Source: Symbiodinium natans (lineage: Eukaryota > Sar > Dinophyceae > Suessiales > Symbiodiniaceae). From it: DNA of 64,000 bases. A program made the position numbers and the translations under genes. The DNA is taken from positions 657,647-721,646 of the forward strand of contig CAJNDS010002102.1 of assembly GCA_905221605.1 (NCBI GenBank), given 5' to 3'. Below the pieces are notes generated by a model, which worked only from the letters and a program-made list of their open reading frames with translations, was not told the origin of the DNA and made no database searches. Position 1 is the stretch's first letter, and every line of letters begins with the position of its first letter. Positions 23,188-34,012 of this stretch are shown piece after piece.

Positions 23188-23637
23188 CTTAGCATGGTCG
23201 GAGGCTTCGCCAGAAGACATGGAGGGGGTCGGGGTCGGGTGTCGGGTTTAGGGGTTAGGGTTTCGGGTTTAAGGTTTAGGGCTTGAGTAGGGGGGTTTAG
23301 TGAGGGTCTAGGGTTTAGGGCTCAGGGGCTTAGCGTTTCACGAGGGTTCAGGGTCTAGGGCTGTATAGGGCCTGATTAGGGCTTAAGGGTTTGCTGGTTT
23401 TTGGTTTCGTCCTGTGATCTCGAGACCTGTCTACATGTTGGAAGGCGCTCGGCGCTCGGCGCTTCCACCCCACGATAGGGGCTGGCATAACAGCCCATGG
23501 GCCGTGCTAGGTTTTCTTAAACCCTAAACCCTAAACCCTAAACCCTTTGGTGGTTTGGGGATGAGGTTTAGGGTTTAGGTTTTCAAGGGCATGTACCCAA
23601 CAAAGGAGCTTCTCCCGCGTGTAAGAGTACCTTTTAC

Positions 23638-23702
23638 CTAGACCCAAGACCTAGGAATGTAAAGGGTGCCCTATTTTGGTTTAAAGGGCTTATAAGGGAA
23701 CC
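23638..23702. mobile_element. Partial F3 element
   Basis: Left end CTAGACCCAAGACCTAGGA plus internal AAGGGTGCCCTATTTTGG; the right half is replaced by CCCTAAA-like repeat. Confidence 0.45.
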
Positions 23703-23793
23703 TAAACCCCAAACCCTAAACCTAAATCCTAAAACCCTAACAAAAGGTAAGCAGCTACCATGCAAGGCCAGTTGCGATCGGCACCGCCACCAC

Positions 23794-23810
23794 CTTTGGG
23801 CACCCAATGC
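23794..23810 (-). CDS. Exon: GIGCPK tail of a module-2 repeat (3' edge unresolved)
   Basis: ACCAG|GC acceptor; completes KGIGCPK, the expected C....GCP tail. A GT donor after AAG gives this minimal exon; the frame stays open further (VVAVPIATG), so it may be longer. I could not resolve the join to the exon at 23187. Confidence 0.48.
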
Positions 23811-24335
23811 CTGGTGAGGGCCGAGACGACTGAAGTGTAGGGTTGAGGGGCTGCGGCCCCCAAAGCTTAAACCCTAAACCCTAGACCCCAAACCCTAAAC
23901 CATAAACCGGAAGTTGGGTGTTTAGGGGGCTTGGGGGGCTGAATGCGGAAGCCTAACCGTAACCCCTAAATCGCCGTAAAAAAAAAAAAAAAAAACTAAA
24001 CCCTAAACCCTAAACTCTACAATATGTGGATCAGGGCCTATACAGGGTCACCCTTAGAGGGTGAAGCCCTCCTCCCCACCCTCCACCCCCGACCCCCAAA
24101 CCTCTTGTGGCGACCTAAGCCCGAAGCCCTGAAAAACAGATTCTAAGTATGTTCTACAAACCCACTTAATATTAGGAGGAGGGCATTCTCCCCTGCGACC
24201 TCCATACACCCTCAGCTTGATTCCCTGGAACCCTGGAACTAAACCCTAAACCCTAAACCCTAAACCCTAAACCCTAAACCACAAACCCCAAACCCGAAAC
24301 CCTAAACCTTTAAATCCAAAATTGTTGCCAGGGGC

Positions 24336-24410
24336 CTTTGAGGATGCAGCAGAAGTCCCGCTCGCTGTTATCCCACTGATCCTTCTTCTTCGCGTCGCAC
24401 TCGTGGGGGC
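24336..24410 (-). CDS. Exon: PHECDAKKKDQW...FCCILK, one full module-2 repeat
   Basis: CCTAG|GC acceptor; 75 nt encode nearly a whole repeat without an intron: PHECDAKKKDQWDNSERDF then CCILK. The GC donor leaves G for the following Gly (KG|IGCP). Telomere arrays on both sides. Confidence 0.85.
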
Positions 24411-25183
24411 CTAGGGTTCAGCGTTGAGAGGTTTAGGGTTTAGGGTTTAGGGTTTAGGGTTTAGGGTTTAGGGTTTAGGGTTTAGGGTTTAGGGTTTCGG
24501 GTTTAGGGTCTGGGCCCGGGTTTGGGGTGCGGGGTTTTGGGTTTATATCTTAACGAACTTATTACAACTTCTGGCTGAGGGGTCATCGGGCTTTAACTGT
24601 TTAAGGCTCTTTGTTTAAGTGTGTAGGCTTTGGGTTTTAGCAGCATCCTGGTCCTGATTTCTGCAGTCGTTCCAATTCAAAACGACTAGTAGTCCCACTC
24701 GAGAACGTCGCAGCAGATGGTAGGCCCGGCGGGTCCAGGTCAAGACTCGTTACCTCCCATCTAAAGGCACGGATGCTGCCCGTCCCATTGGAAAGCTTCA
24801 GCAACCGGGACATTTGTTCTGGCCACCACCACAGGCCAGCGTTCCGATCAGGGAATTCCCGGTACCCTATGTCCCCAAAAACCCCGATGAAGCCCCAAAC
24901 GCCCTGTCAGCGCCACAAACCCTATCAGCTAGCCCCATAAACCCTATAAACCCTCCCTGTAAACCCTGTAAGCCATACAACCCACATTCTCTGCGAGCCC
25001 TAATCCCTAACCTGTAAGCCCTAAACCCTAAACCCTAAACCCGAAACCCTAAACCCTAAACCCCAAACCCTAAGCCCTCCCTAAGCCCTAAACCCTAAAC
25101 CCAAAACCCGAAACCCTGAACCCTAAACCCCAAAGCCCTAATCCCTAAACCCTGAACCCCAAACCCATCATCCGGGTGGCTGC

Positions 25184-25225
25184 TCGAATGGTGCTGGCAC
25201 CACCAGATCTGCTCAGAAGACCAGC
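25184..25225 (-). CDS. Exon: GWSSEQIWWCQHHS, module 2
   Basis: CCGAG|GC acceptor; WSSEQIWWCQHHS then A and a GC donor. Clear GWS.....WC core. It joins to PHECDAKKKDQW as HHSSPHEC. Confidence 0.8.
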
Positions 25226-25520
25226 CTCGGCCAGGTGGGGTGGGTTAGGGTTTAGGGTTTGGGGTATGGGGTTGGGGGTTTAGGGTTTAGGGTTTAGGGT
25301 CTAGGGTCTAGGGTCACCACAAACCCTGCGAACCCTGAGCGCACATAAGGGGGTTTAGGGTTTCGGGTTTAGGGTTTAGGATTTGGGGCTTAGGGGCTAG
25401 GGTTTAGGGTGGATATATATATATATATATATATATGCAAAATATATATATATATATATATATACATATACATGAACTGCTACATACATGTGTTTTTAAA
25501 ATAGATAAACGTGATTTTTC

Positions 25521-25553
<33 letters not shown>

Positions 25554-25913
25554 GCTAGCCCCACCCTGTAAGGAACTCAAGGCTCAAAAGCTCCAACTCT
25601 CTCCCCCCGCGAGGTTTGGGGTTTCGGGTTCAGGCCACCACCCAAAGACCCTAAAACCCTAAAACCCCAAACCCCAAACCCTAAACCCTAAACCCTAAAC
25701 CCTAAACCCTAAACCCTAAACGCTGTATCCATCGGGCTTACAGGGTTCAGGGGCCCTAAACCCGAAACCCTCAACCCTGAACCCTCAACCCTGAACCCTA
25801 AACCCTAAGCCCTAAACCCTAAGCCCTAAACCCTAAACCCTAAACCCTAAGCCCTAAGCCCTAAACCGTAAACCCTACCCTTAAGGCCTTCAGGCCCCAA
25901 GCCCGTGCGAGGC

Positions 25914-25956
25914 CCTCGCTCGACTCATCGCCGGTGTTGCAGTCATAAAGTCCCTC
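25914..25956 (-). CDS. Exon: EGLYDCNTGDESSE, module 2
   Basis: GAAG|GAG acceptor; EGLYDCNTGDESSE with a GC donor leaving G, which forms Gly with the next exon: ESSE|GWSSEQIWWC. This junction rebuilds the diagnostic GWS motif. Confidence 0.76.
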
Positions 25957-26624
25957 CTTCACAGCTTTTGTTTAAGGGTGTTTAGGGCGTTTAGGGTCTT
26001 TAGGCTTTAGGGTTCAGGGTGTAGGGTTTAGGATGTTTAGAATGTTTAGGGTGTTTAGGGTCTTTAGGGTTTAGGCTGTTTAGGGTCTTTAGAGTTTCGG
26101 GTGTTTAAGGTGTATGGGGTGCTCAGGGTCTTTAGGTTTTAGGGAGCGTTTCAGGTTTTGGGGCACATGGATAAGGGTCCAGGAATGTGGCACGAGGGAC
26201 GGGTCAACCTTTTAACAAAGAAGATCAGGGCCGATCCTCAGAGCTAAACAGGGTTTAGGGTTTAGGGTTTAGGGTTTAGGGTTCAGGGGTTCCTGCTAAG
26301 GAGTTCAAGTATCACACCTACCACGATAAGGTACTCGGGTGTGTGTACTTATTTGTGTATGTGTATGTGTATGTAAAACCTTATGATGGTAACTTAAGTA
26401 GTTTGAACCCTAAACCCTAAACACGAAACCCTAAACCTTGCAAACCTGACTCAGAACCCAGTACGCCCTATCGAGGCTGCTTAAAGTACAGTGTTTGCGC
26501 GGACGGACAGGGGCCCTGTCAAGCACGCCATGAGGAACCCTAAACCCTAAACCCTAAACCCTAAACCCTAAACCCAAAACCCTAAACCCTAAACCCTGCT
26601 GCTTGTGAATTGTGAAAGCCTTAC

Positions 26625-26659
26625 CAGTCGATAGCCGTCCCAGCAGCTACAGGTAGGTT
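26625..26659 (-). CDS. Possible microexon (35 nt): EPTCSCWDGYRL
   Basis: ACCAG|AA acceptor and a GTAAGG donor. PTCSCWDGYRL supplies two closely spaced Cys where WCC is expected and joins in phase to EGLYDCNTG. Confidence 0.48.
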
Positions 26660-26863
26660 CTGGTTGGCTCAGGGTTTAGGGTTTAGGGTTGCTCAAGTGA
26701 TTCAAGTCTTCCCCCCCCCCCCCCCCCCCATGGTCGTCAACACTTTCAAGGTCGGGCCCTCTGCAGCCGCCGGACACGCAACTAGGGTTTAGGGTTTAGG
26801 GTTTTAGGGGTTTAGGGTTTTAGGGGTTTAGGGTTTAGGCCTTGGGGTCCTTCCACGTTCAAC

Positions 26864-26884
26864 CCTTGCAGTCGGCAAAGCCCT
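26864..26884 (-). CDS. Possible microexon (21 nt): EGFADCK
   Basis: TGCAG|AG acceptor and GT donor; yields WA|EGFADCK, matching the W..GW...K spacing. So short that the evidence is spacing and phase only. Confidence 0.42.
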
Positions 26885-27127
26885 CTGCAAGCAGCGGCAC
26901 ATCCATCGATAAACCCGAAACCCTAAACCCTAAACCCTAATCCCTAAGTCCTAAGTCCTAAGTCCTGAACCCTGAACCCCCTAAAGAATTCTAGAACGCC
27001 CGAGGGTTCAGGGTCTCAGGCTTTTGGAGGGACGAACAGCCGATTCATGACCCGAGGCCCGAAGCCCTCAGACGAATGCCCCTAAACCCCAACCCACCCC
27101 CCCCCCGGCCCCCTAACCCCTGGACTT

Positions 27128-27225
27128 GGGATGTTCCCCCTTATACGAACAGTCCTTAATAGAGATTGTAATACCCCCTTATTATAATCCCTACTAAGGC
27201 CTGTTAGTATAAGGGGGAACATCCC
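27128..27225. mobile_element. Near-perfect inverted-repeat element, family F2
   Basis: 98 bp; ends GGGATGTTCCCCCTTATAC and its exact complement (19 bp). Inner arms (AGTCCTTAATAGAGATT and AATCCCTACTAAGGCCT) continue the palindrome, so the element can form a long hairpin. Confidence 0.72.
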
Positions 27226-27461
27226 AACCCTGAACCCTGAACCCTAAGCCAAAACACGTCAACAACAGTAGCGGTAGCTCCAACAGGCCGGCAGAACGCC
27301 CCAAGCCGGAAGCTCCAAAGCAGTTATTCCTAAACCTCCCCTAAACCCCTAAACCCTAAACCCCAAACCCCAAACCCTAAACTCTAAACCCGAAACCCTA
27401 AACCCCAAACCCCAAACCCTAAACCCTAAACCCTACATGCCCCAAAGGGTGCCTTGAAAGC

Positions 27462-27504
27462 CTGCCCAGACTTCCGGTATGCTTCTGAGGCGGCAAGCCA
27501 CAGC
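27462..27504 (-). CDS. Exon: AVACRLRSIPEVWA, degenerate module 2 start
   Basis: CGCAG|GCT acceptor; AVACRLRSIPEVWA aligns with the DC.......W spacing of module 2. GC donor in phase 1. Confidence 0.52.
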
Positions 27505-28401
27505 CTGCGACAGGGGGGGGGGGGGGGCTTTTGGTTTTTGCTTCTAGTGATTTGGGTTTAGGGTTTAGGGTTTAGGGTTTAGGGTTTAGCGTTTCGGGAA
27601 ACCCACAACCCTGCGTAGACTACTAAACTCTGAACCCCCAAAACCCTCTCATGTTTTAAGAGGCCTAAAGCTTCTTGGTGGCTTTACGGCTTTATGTAGG
27701 CCTAAGGGTTCTTCACCGGATTTTTGCGACGGGTTAAGGGCTTTGAGGTTCTTGGGTTTAGGGTTTCAGGAGTGTTAGGGCCTTGGGGGTTTGGGGGGTT
27801 GAGCTTGCGAGGCTGAGGATACCCAAAAAGGGACCCTAATTTAGAGAACTGACCATGTGCTGTCTCCCAGGCGCTTGCAGTACTGGGCTTTGTCTTGCGA
27901 CCACATCTCTTTCGAACCATGCATGCCTCGGACGGTTTCGGGTTTAGGGTTTAGGGTTTAGGGTTTAGGGTTTAGGGTTTAGGGCTTAGGGCTTAGGGCT
28001 TAGGGCTTAGGGCTTCGGGCTATAGGGTTTAGGGCTTAGGGCTTACCCATCCCGGTGTGCTTGTCTAGGGCTTAGGGTTCAGGTTCTTGGCTTTTATGGC
28101 GCTTGTAGGAAGGCCTAGGCGAACAAAAGGGAATGAGGGCACCCCTGAACAGCCTAACGCTGCAGATGACCCTAAGCCCTAAACCCGAAACCCTAAACCC
28201 TAAACCCTAAGCCCGAAACCCTAAACCCTAAACCCTAAACCCTAAACCCTAAACCCTAAACCCTGACCATCCACTCAGATCTGAGAGAGGAGTTGGGTTC
28301 AAGGATGCTGGCCACATCAGGGCCCGAACCCTAAGGACCAAACTCCTGGTAGGGGTTCAGGGTTTAGGGTTTAGGGTTTAGGGTTTCGGGTTTAGGCTTA
28401 C

Positions 28402-28430
28402 TGGGCCCCCCCGGGCGGTGGCAGAGTTCC
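28402..28430 (-). CDS. Possible microexon (29 nt): NSATARGGP
   Basis: AACAG|GG acceptor and a good GTAAGC donor. In phase with both neighbours, but no module-specific motif, so support comes from splice sites and phase only. Confidence 0.45.
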
Positions 28431-28546
28431 CTGTTACAGCAACCTGTCCACTGGACAAGACAACCAGAACACAACTTGAAACAAACACATCCCAAACCCC
28501 CGGCCACTGCACACGCTACGCTGTCTACACTAGGGGTTGTTTCGAG

Positions 28547-28616
28547 CTTAGGGCTTAGGGCTTAGGGCTTAGGGCTTAGGGCTTAGGGCTTAGGGCTTAG
28601 GGCTTAGGGCTTAGGG
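28547..28616. repeat. Variant array (CTTAGGG)n
   Basis: Ten consecutive CTTAGGG units, then TTCGGGC variants. The same variant is clustered at 27984-28020 and 36125-36172. Confidence 0.9.
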
Positions 28617-28844
28617 CAAGGGCTTGGGGCTTCGGGCTTCGGGCTTCGGGCTTAGGGGGATCAGGGTTAGGGCCTCCAGGGTTAGGGTTTGGCTCCCCCA
28701 GTGTTTGACATCGGCTAAATGCCCTACTGTAGGCAATATGTTTGACATCGGCTAGATACCCTTAGGGTTTAGGGTTTAGGGTTTAGGGTTTAGGGTGTAC
28801 CCTAATGCAGGCAATATGGGGGTGTGATCCAAACGATAAGCCCT

Positions 28845-28959
28845 CTAGGTAGCCCAGTAACCATTCTGTAATTACCTTCATTGGTTTTTTACTGGTCGGT
28901 TCCTTGATAAGGGAAGCTTGAACCAAAACAGGGCGAAAGGGTGCACCTGGGCTACCCAG
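28845..28959. mobile_element. Inverted-repeat element, family F4
   Basis: 115 bp; starts CTAGGTAGCCCAG and ends CCTGGGCTACCCAG, inverted complements of each other. Internal sequence is related to the intron at 11485-11603. Lies within an intron of the gene model. Confidence 0.6.
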
Positions 28960-29195
28960 CCCGCTAAGCCCCGATATTGCGTTTCCGAACTCCTAAAACC
29001 TAAATCCTAAACCCGAAACCCTAAATCCTAAACCCTAAGCCCTAAATCCTGAACCCTAAACCCTAAATCCTAAACCCTACACCCCAAATCCTAAACCCTA
29101 AACCCGAAATCCTAGACACCAAGGCTGCCAAGGGGACAATTGTAGCGCGGCTGCTCGTCAGTGGGATTCCAGTGCACGCCTCCCCCTTGCTGATC

Positions 29196-29225
29196 TGGGA
29201 GAGGAACATGATCCTCCGTGGTGTC
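29196..29225 (-). CDS. Microexon (30 nt): HHGGSCSSP, module 2
   Basis: TTGAG|GA acceptor; continues SCG|HHGGSCSSP, resembling the CC.HH...C tail of this repeat. The GA donor lies upstream of an in-frame TGA. The spacer (29110-29230) is also open in another frame. Confidence 0.55.
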
Positions 29226-29234
29226 CTCAAGGTT

Positions 29235-29362
29235 AGGGTCTAGGGTTTAGGGTTAGGGTTTAGGGTTTAGGGTTTAGGGTTTAGGGTTTAGGGTTTGGGG
29301 TTTAGGGTTTAGGGTTTAGGGTTTGGGGTTTAGGGTTTAGGGTTTAGGGTTTAAGGTTTAGG
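29235..29362. repeat. Telomere-like array (TTTAGGG)n
   Basis: About 18 heptamers with scattered TTTGGGG. Directly adjoins the exon ending at 29225. Confidence 0.93.
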
Positions 29363-29694
29363 AAACTACGGTTGTTGGGTTTTGGGTCTGGGGCTTCGGG
29401 CATACGTGCAAGGCCACGGATCACCCTGAGCTGCCAAACCCAAAGACCTGGACATGAAAGACCCTACAAAGCCCTAGACCTTTTGGAAGCTCCAACCCTA
29501 AGTCCTAAGCCCTAAACCCTAAACCCTAAATCCTAAACCCTGAGCCCTAAACCCTAAACCCTAAACCCTAAACCCTAAATCCTAAACCCTAAGCCCTAAA
29601 TCCTAAATCCTAAACCACCCTAATTCTGAAACACCTCCATGGAGATGCTCCCCAGGGACGAGTCGTCCCCACAAGCCTTCAATAGGGCTCTATC

Positions 29695-29759
29695 CGCAAG
29701 ATACTGCGCGGTCTTGCTGGGAAGGACCACAAGCCCAAACCCCTTTGACCACCAACACC
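29695..29759 (-). CDS. Exon: VLVVKGVWACGPSQQDRAVS, module 2
   Basis: ATTAG|G acceptor; VLVVKGVWACGPSQQDRAVS then C. W..G.S..DR..SC aligns with W..GWS..KK..CC. The GA donor comes just before an in-frame TAG. A second frame of this spacer is also open, so the call relies on the module alignment. Confidence 0.62.
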
Positions 29760-29927
29760 CTAATCCCAAAACCCCTAATCGGCTTGGGGTTTAGGACATA
29801 GGGTTTAGCCACAGACCGTAAACCCTAAACCCTAAACCCAAAAACCTGTTCAGGAACCCCCCAAGCTCCTAAACCCTCAAAGCCCCCCTCGTAAACCCCC
29901 TGAAGTGCCACAAAAGAGGCTGGAATC

Positions 29928-29960
29928 TCGCAGTTGTAAGGCCCGGAGCCGCCATGCTGC
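29928..29960 (-). CDS. Microexon (33 nt): QHGGSGPYNC, module 2
   Basis: AAGAG|G acceptor; QHGGSGPYNC then GA and a GA donor. PYNC corresponds to PYDC/PFDC of other repeats. Confidence 0.68.
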
Positions 29961-30443
29961 CTCTTCGGGTTTCGGCTTTAGGGTTTCTGTGTTTAGGGTT
30001 TGGAGTTTGAGGTTTAGGGTTTGGGGTTTAGGGTGTGGGGTTTAGGGTTGAGGTTCGGGGGTTTTAGGGTGTCGGGTAAACCACAAACCCTACGCCCTAA
30101 ACCCGAAACGAACCCTAAAACCCTAAACCCCAAACCTTGCAGGGGTCAGGGTTTTGAAATCTACGCGACTTTTTTTAGGGCTTAGGACTTAGGGTTTGGG
30201 GTTTTGGCGAGGCAGACGATGAGAGCCCTAAACCTTGTACCCTAAACCCTGAACCATCCTGAACCCTAAACCCTACCTCACGGCTCCAATTGCATGAGCG
30301 ATGTCTAGCTTAGAGGGGAAGCCCGCGCTCTACATACTACAGATAGTGCCTTCTCATTAGGGTTCAGGGTTTAAGGTTTAAGGTTTAGGGTTTAGGGTTC
30401 AGGGTTTAGGGAATGCCATGGATGAAGCTGGCTCAAGACCCCA

Positions 30444-30557
30444 CTAGAACCAAGAGAAGCCTCGGAATAGAAGGGGAGCCTTTCTCACTTTCAAGGGGCT
30501 TGTAAGGGCACCCAAACCCTCAAAAAGGGGAATAACGGCCTGCGTACTCGGGGTCCT
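30444..30557. mobile_element. Inverted-repeat element, family F3, diverged
   Basis: CTAGAACCAAGAGAAGCCT ... GGCCTGCGTACTCGGGGTCCT; internal AGGGGCTTGTAAGGG and AAAAAGGGGAATAA match the family. Confidence 0.45.
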
Positions 30558-30998
30558 CGTAGCCCTAAACCCTTACCCCAAAACCCTAAACCCTGGTAGA
30601 TGCCTGTGGCTTTTTGCTGCTGTTGGGAGAGAAGAGCCCATGAACGTGCTGATTCAATTTGAAATCATGTCCGTATTGTAGTATATGTTGCTCATGTAAC
30701 TCCTGTCGTAAAGACCTCTATGTCTATGTATATATGGAGTTTCGGAGGCTTGTTCTCCTTAAGGGTTCTGGATACTAACTCCATGCGCACATTATCTTTA
30801 TACTCGGTCATCTAGGAATGATGTATCGGGTTTCATGTGTCTCTCTCATGTTAGTTCACGCAACAGAGATAGCCAAGAGCCCAGAACAAATGCAGTCAGT
30901 TAAAACTTTCTTTCGGACGCTGAACATCTCTATTCAACTGGTGATGTAACCGCCGAGCTGGGAAGTGAGCCAGCGAACCAAAAGACTAAACTTGAGTT

Positions 30999-31130
30999 CT
31001 TGGAGGTTCGTGGTACTTATTCACCAATTATAACCGCACTTATAACCCATGTATAATTAAGCCCCTTAAGTGCCCTAATATGGTTCTAAGTACAGTCATT
31101 ATTGGTCAAAAAGTACCATGAACCTCCAAG
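30999..31130. mobile_element. MITE-like element, family M (132 bp)
   Basis: Terminal inverted repeats CTTGGAGGTTCGTGGTACTT and its complement (one mismatch in 20). Internal AT-rich sequence is itself partly palindromic. Non-autonomous; no coding sequence. Confidence 0.7.
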
Positions 31131-31617
31131 TTGTTTTAACCGTGGCCAAATTGCTTGAAATTGGCGCCCGTGTTACAGATTAATCATGCAGGATCTATCG
31201 TGCTTCTTTTCGCTCGCAGATTCACTAATAAACAAAGCCCTCAACCCTAAGCCCTACGCCCCAAACCCTAAGCTCCAAACCCTGAACTCTAACCCTAAAT
31301 CTGACGTCATGTTAGTTTTCCGCACTCCTGTTTTACTCTGAATACCACCAGCCTGACTAGGCTTCGTGGGCGGAAGGGGAAACCCCCGAGACCCTTTTGT
31401 GGTGGCGTGCGCGCACCTCGAGACGGATTCCTTGAACCCTGGAGCCAGAATACAGTCGTAGTTGCTAGCAGTTCTTTGAGTTCTCTTAGAGGCTCCTGAA
31501 CCTCTCATAGAAGGCTTCCCTAAACCCTAAACCCTCAACCCTCAACCCCAAACCCCAAACCCTAAACCCTAAACCCTAAACCCCCTGAAGCCCAAAACGC
31601 AGATGCAGCCGGAGTGC

Positions 31618-31662
31618 GGCAGTGGGGGACGCTCATTCGCGCGACAGCCCATCCCACGGTTC
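31618..31662 (-). CDS. Exon: NRGMGCRANERPPLP, module 2 tail
   Basis: GAGAG|G acceptor; NRGMGCRANERPPL, providing the ...GC after WCC. The GC donor was chosen because it is in phase 2 and joins to QHGGSGPYNCE; other donors within the next 20 nt cannot be excluded. Confidence 0.6.
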
Positions 31663-31723
31663 CTCTCAGGCTTTCGGGGTTTTGGGGGGGATTTAGGGGA
31701 TTTAGGGGTTCAGGGGTTTAGGG

Positions 31724-31815
31724 CTTAGGGGATTTAGGGGATTTAGGGGATTTAGGGGATTTAGGGGATTTAGGGGATTTAGGGGATTTAGGGGATTTAG
31801 GGGATTTAGGGGATT
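31724..31815. repeat. Nonamer array (GGGGATTTA)n
   Basis: About ten 9-bp units, TTTAGGGGA; a telomere-derived motif with a changed period. Confidence 0.9.
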
Positions 31816-32797
31816 AGGGGTTCAGGGGTTTAGGGTTTTAGGGCTTAGGGGTTTAGGGTTTTGGGGGATTAGGGGGTTTAGGGTTGAGGGTTGTTTATAA
31901 TTTAGGGTTTTGAGGGATTAGGGGGCTGAGGGGTTTATGGCTAAGGGTTTAGGGGTTTAGGGCTTCAGGGGTTAGGGGTTTAGGGTGTCGGGGGGGTTTA
32001 GAGCTTCTGGGGCTTAGGCTTTAGGGTTCTGTCCGGAGGCCATCTACAGGTCCGTGTTGGATCGTTCAGGCTTCTGATCCTGGGATTAATTCAGGGGAGG
32101 TCTCCCCAAACCTGAAACCCCAAACCCTTAACCCTAAACCCTTAGCCCTAAACCCTTAGCCCTAAACCCTAAACCCTAAACCCTAGGCCAAACCTGTTAG
32201 GGTAGTTTCATGGGACCTGAATATGGTCCCTAACCGTCCTCCTTTACAGGGTTCTGATGTCTGGGCCCTTATTTTGGGTTTAGGGTTTAGGGTTTAAGGT
32301 TTAGGGTTCAGGGTTTAGGGTATATAAAGGGTACCTTTGTAAGGGCCCATGTATCTACCTTCAGAAAATCAGGCCCAAGAGCAACCATAGGGAAAAACAA
32401 AGAGTCCCCTTTGATGGTTAAAAGGGGGCTTTGCTCTATGTTCCCTCAAAGGCCAAACCCGAACGAACCCTGCAACCCTCACCCAAAACCCCAAATCCTG
32501 AACCATAAGCCTTTCAACCCTAAAACCAAAATCCTGAAAATTTGAACCCTGAACCCCAAACTCCAACACATCTAAACCCTAAGCTTGTAACCCAATCTTG
32601 GGGACCAAATGAACCCTACAATTGGGATCCCTATGAAGGTATGTGAACCATAAACCCCTTTCAGGGTTGATTTGGTTCCCAAGGTTCCCTAAACCCTAAA
32701 CCCTAAACCCTAAACCCTAAACCCTAAACCCTAAACGTTAGCCCTAAACCCTTGACACTACACCCCCAAACCCTAAACCCTAAACCCCCGGCAGCGC

Positions 32798-32845
32798 CCG
32801 CAGCACCAGCTGCGGCGCTTGGAGGTCCAGCCGAGCGAAGCGTGC
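32798..32845 (-). CDS. Exon: HASLGWTSKRRSWCC, module 2
   Basis: CCCAG|G acceptor; HASLGWTSKRRSWCC gives the conserved GW.S.KR..WCC core. GC donor after GCTGCGG. Bordered by CCCTAAA on the low-coordinate side. Confidence 0.82.
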
Positions 32846-33264
32846 CTGGGCTGCAAGCTCTGAGGCCTTTCTTTCCCCCTGGCTCTTGGGAGGGGGGAAG
32901 AATTAATCCTTTAAAGGCTTTAAGTTTAAGATCTTTGCAGGGGACACGTTGCATGTATATATATATACACACACACCAAGTAGCAGACACGGACATATAC
33001 AGACACACAAATGTAGTCGGGACATAGGGTACCTAATTCTCTGATTTCCCTACTAAGAACCATTTTTTCTTGGGGTTTGAGGGCTTAGGCTTTGGGGCGC
33101 TACATCCGGCCTCAAGATGCTTCAGAATCCCTGCGCCTCAGAGTGGCCCCTCACAACCCCGAAAGCCTGGGTAGGTGTGTGAGTGCCGAAGGTGCTAGGG
33201 TGTAGGGCTACGCCCGAAAGCCCATGCTACGCCAAACCCCTGAACCCCACTGTGGCCGAGTGTC

Positions 33265-33336
33265 CGGTCCAAGGCATCGCAGTCGTAGGGGCAGGCAGGC
33301 GAAAAGAGGTGCTTTGTGCAGCAGTAGCGGATCTTC
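33265..33336 (-). CDS. Exon: KIRYCCTKHLFSPACPYDCD, start of the module-2 array
   Basis: GAAG|G acceptor; encodes KIRYCCTKHLFSPACPYDCD then ALD. YCC......CPYDC is the junction between the end of one module-2 repeat (CC) and the start of the next (YDC). The GA donor after GACCG joins to RHASLGWTSKRRSWCC. Confidence 0.84.
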
Positions 33337-33974
33337 CTTCCATGAGGGTTCGGGGTTTAGGGTTTAGGGTTTAGGGTTTAGGGTTTAGGGTAATCGGTTT
33401 AGGGCACGTCTCTGGGCGGCGGTATTGATCCTGCTGTTCCCTGTTCCCTAAACCCCAAACCTTAGGGTTTAGGGGTTTCGTGTGTGGGGAACACCAGAGC
33501 TGATGGAAACCGGGTCGTAGCTTAGGGTCGCCTAGCAAACCCTATACAGTGTAACCCCAACACCCAAAAAACGAAGCATGACTCAACACCCGAACTCCTA
33601 AAAGCGTAACCCTCAAGCCTGTAAACATCCGAAGGGCTTGGGTAACGGGGACACCCAAAAGGGTTTTCGAGCGTTTAAGCTTCGGGATCATCCAAGGCTA
33701 TGACCACATCCGCAGTACGCGAAACCCTTTCAAACCACCTCAGCGCCCGACCTTAGACCCAGCCAAAACCTTGAGTTGGACTTTAACCCCTAAACCCCTA
33801 AACACCTAAACCCCTAAACCCCTAAACCCCTACACACCTAAAAACCCTAAACCCCTAAAACTGTAAACCCCCAAAACCCTAAACCCCTAAAAACACTAAA
33901 CCCCTAAACCGATAAACCCCTAAACCCAAAACCCAAAATGTCTCTACCTGCCGAGCAACGCCGTCCGATAAATC

Positions 33975-34012
33975 TCCCCGATTGGCGGGCCGTAGGTCTT
34001 GCAGTGAAGGAC
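33975..34012 (-). CDS. Exon: VLHCKTYGPPIG, end of module 1
   Basis: ACAAG|GTC acceptor; VLHCKTYGPPIG plus GA, then a GA donor. It supplies the V.CK of module 1 and links it to the first module-2 repeat (IG|EKIRYCCTKH). Confidence 0.75.

Noticed and set aside
28547-28616. CRISPR array
   Set aside because: Short-period repeats without unique spacers, in a eukaryotic sequence.
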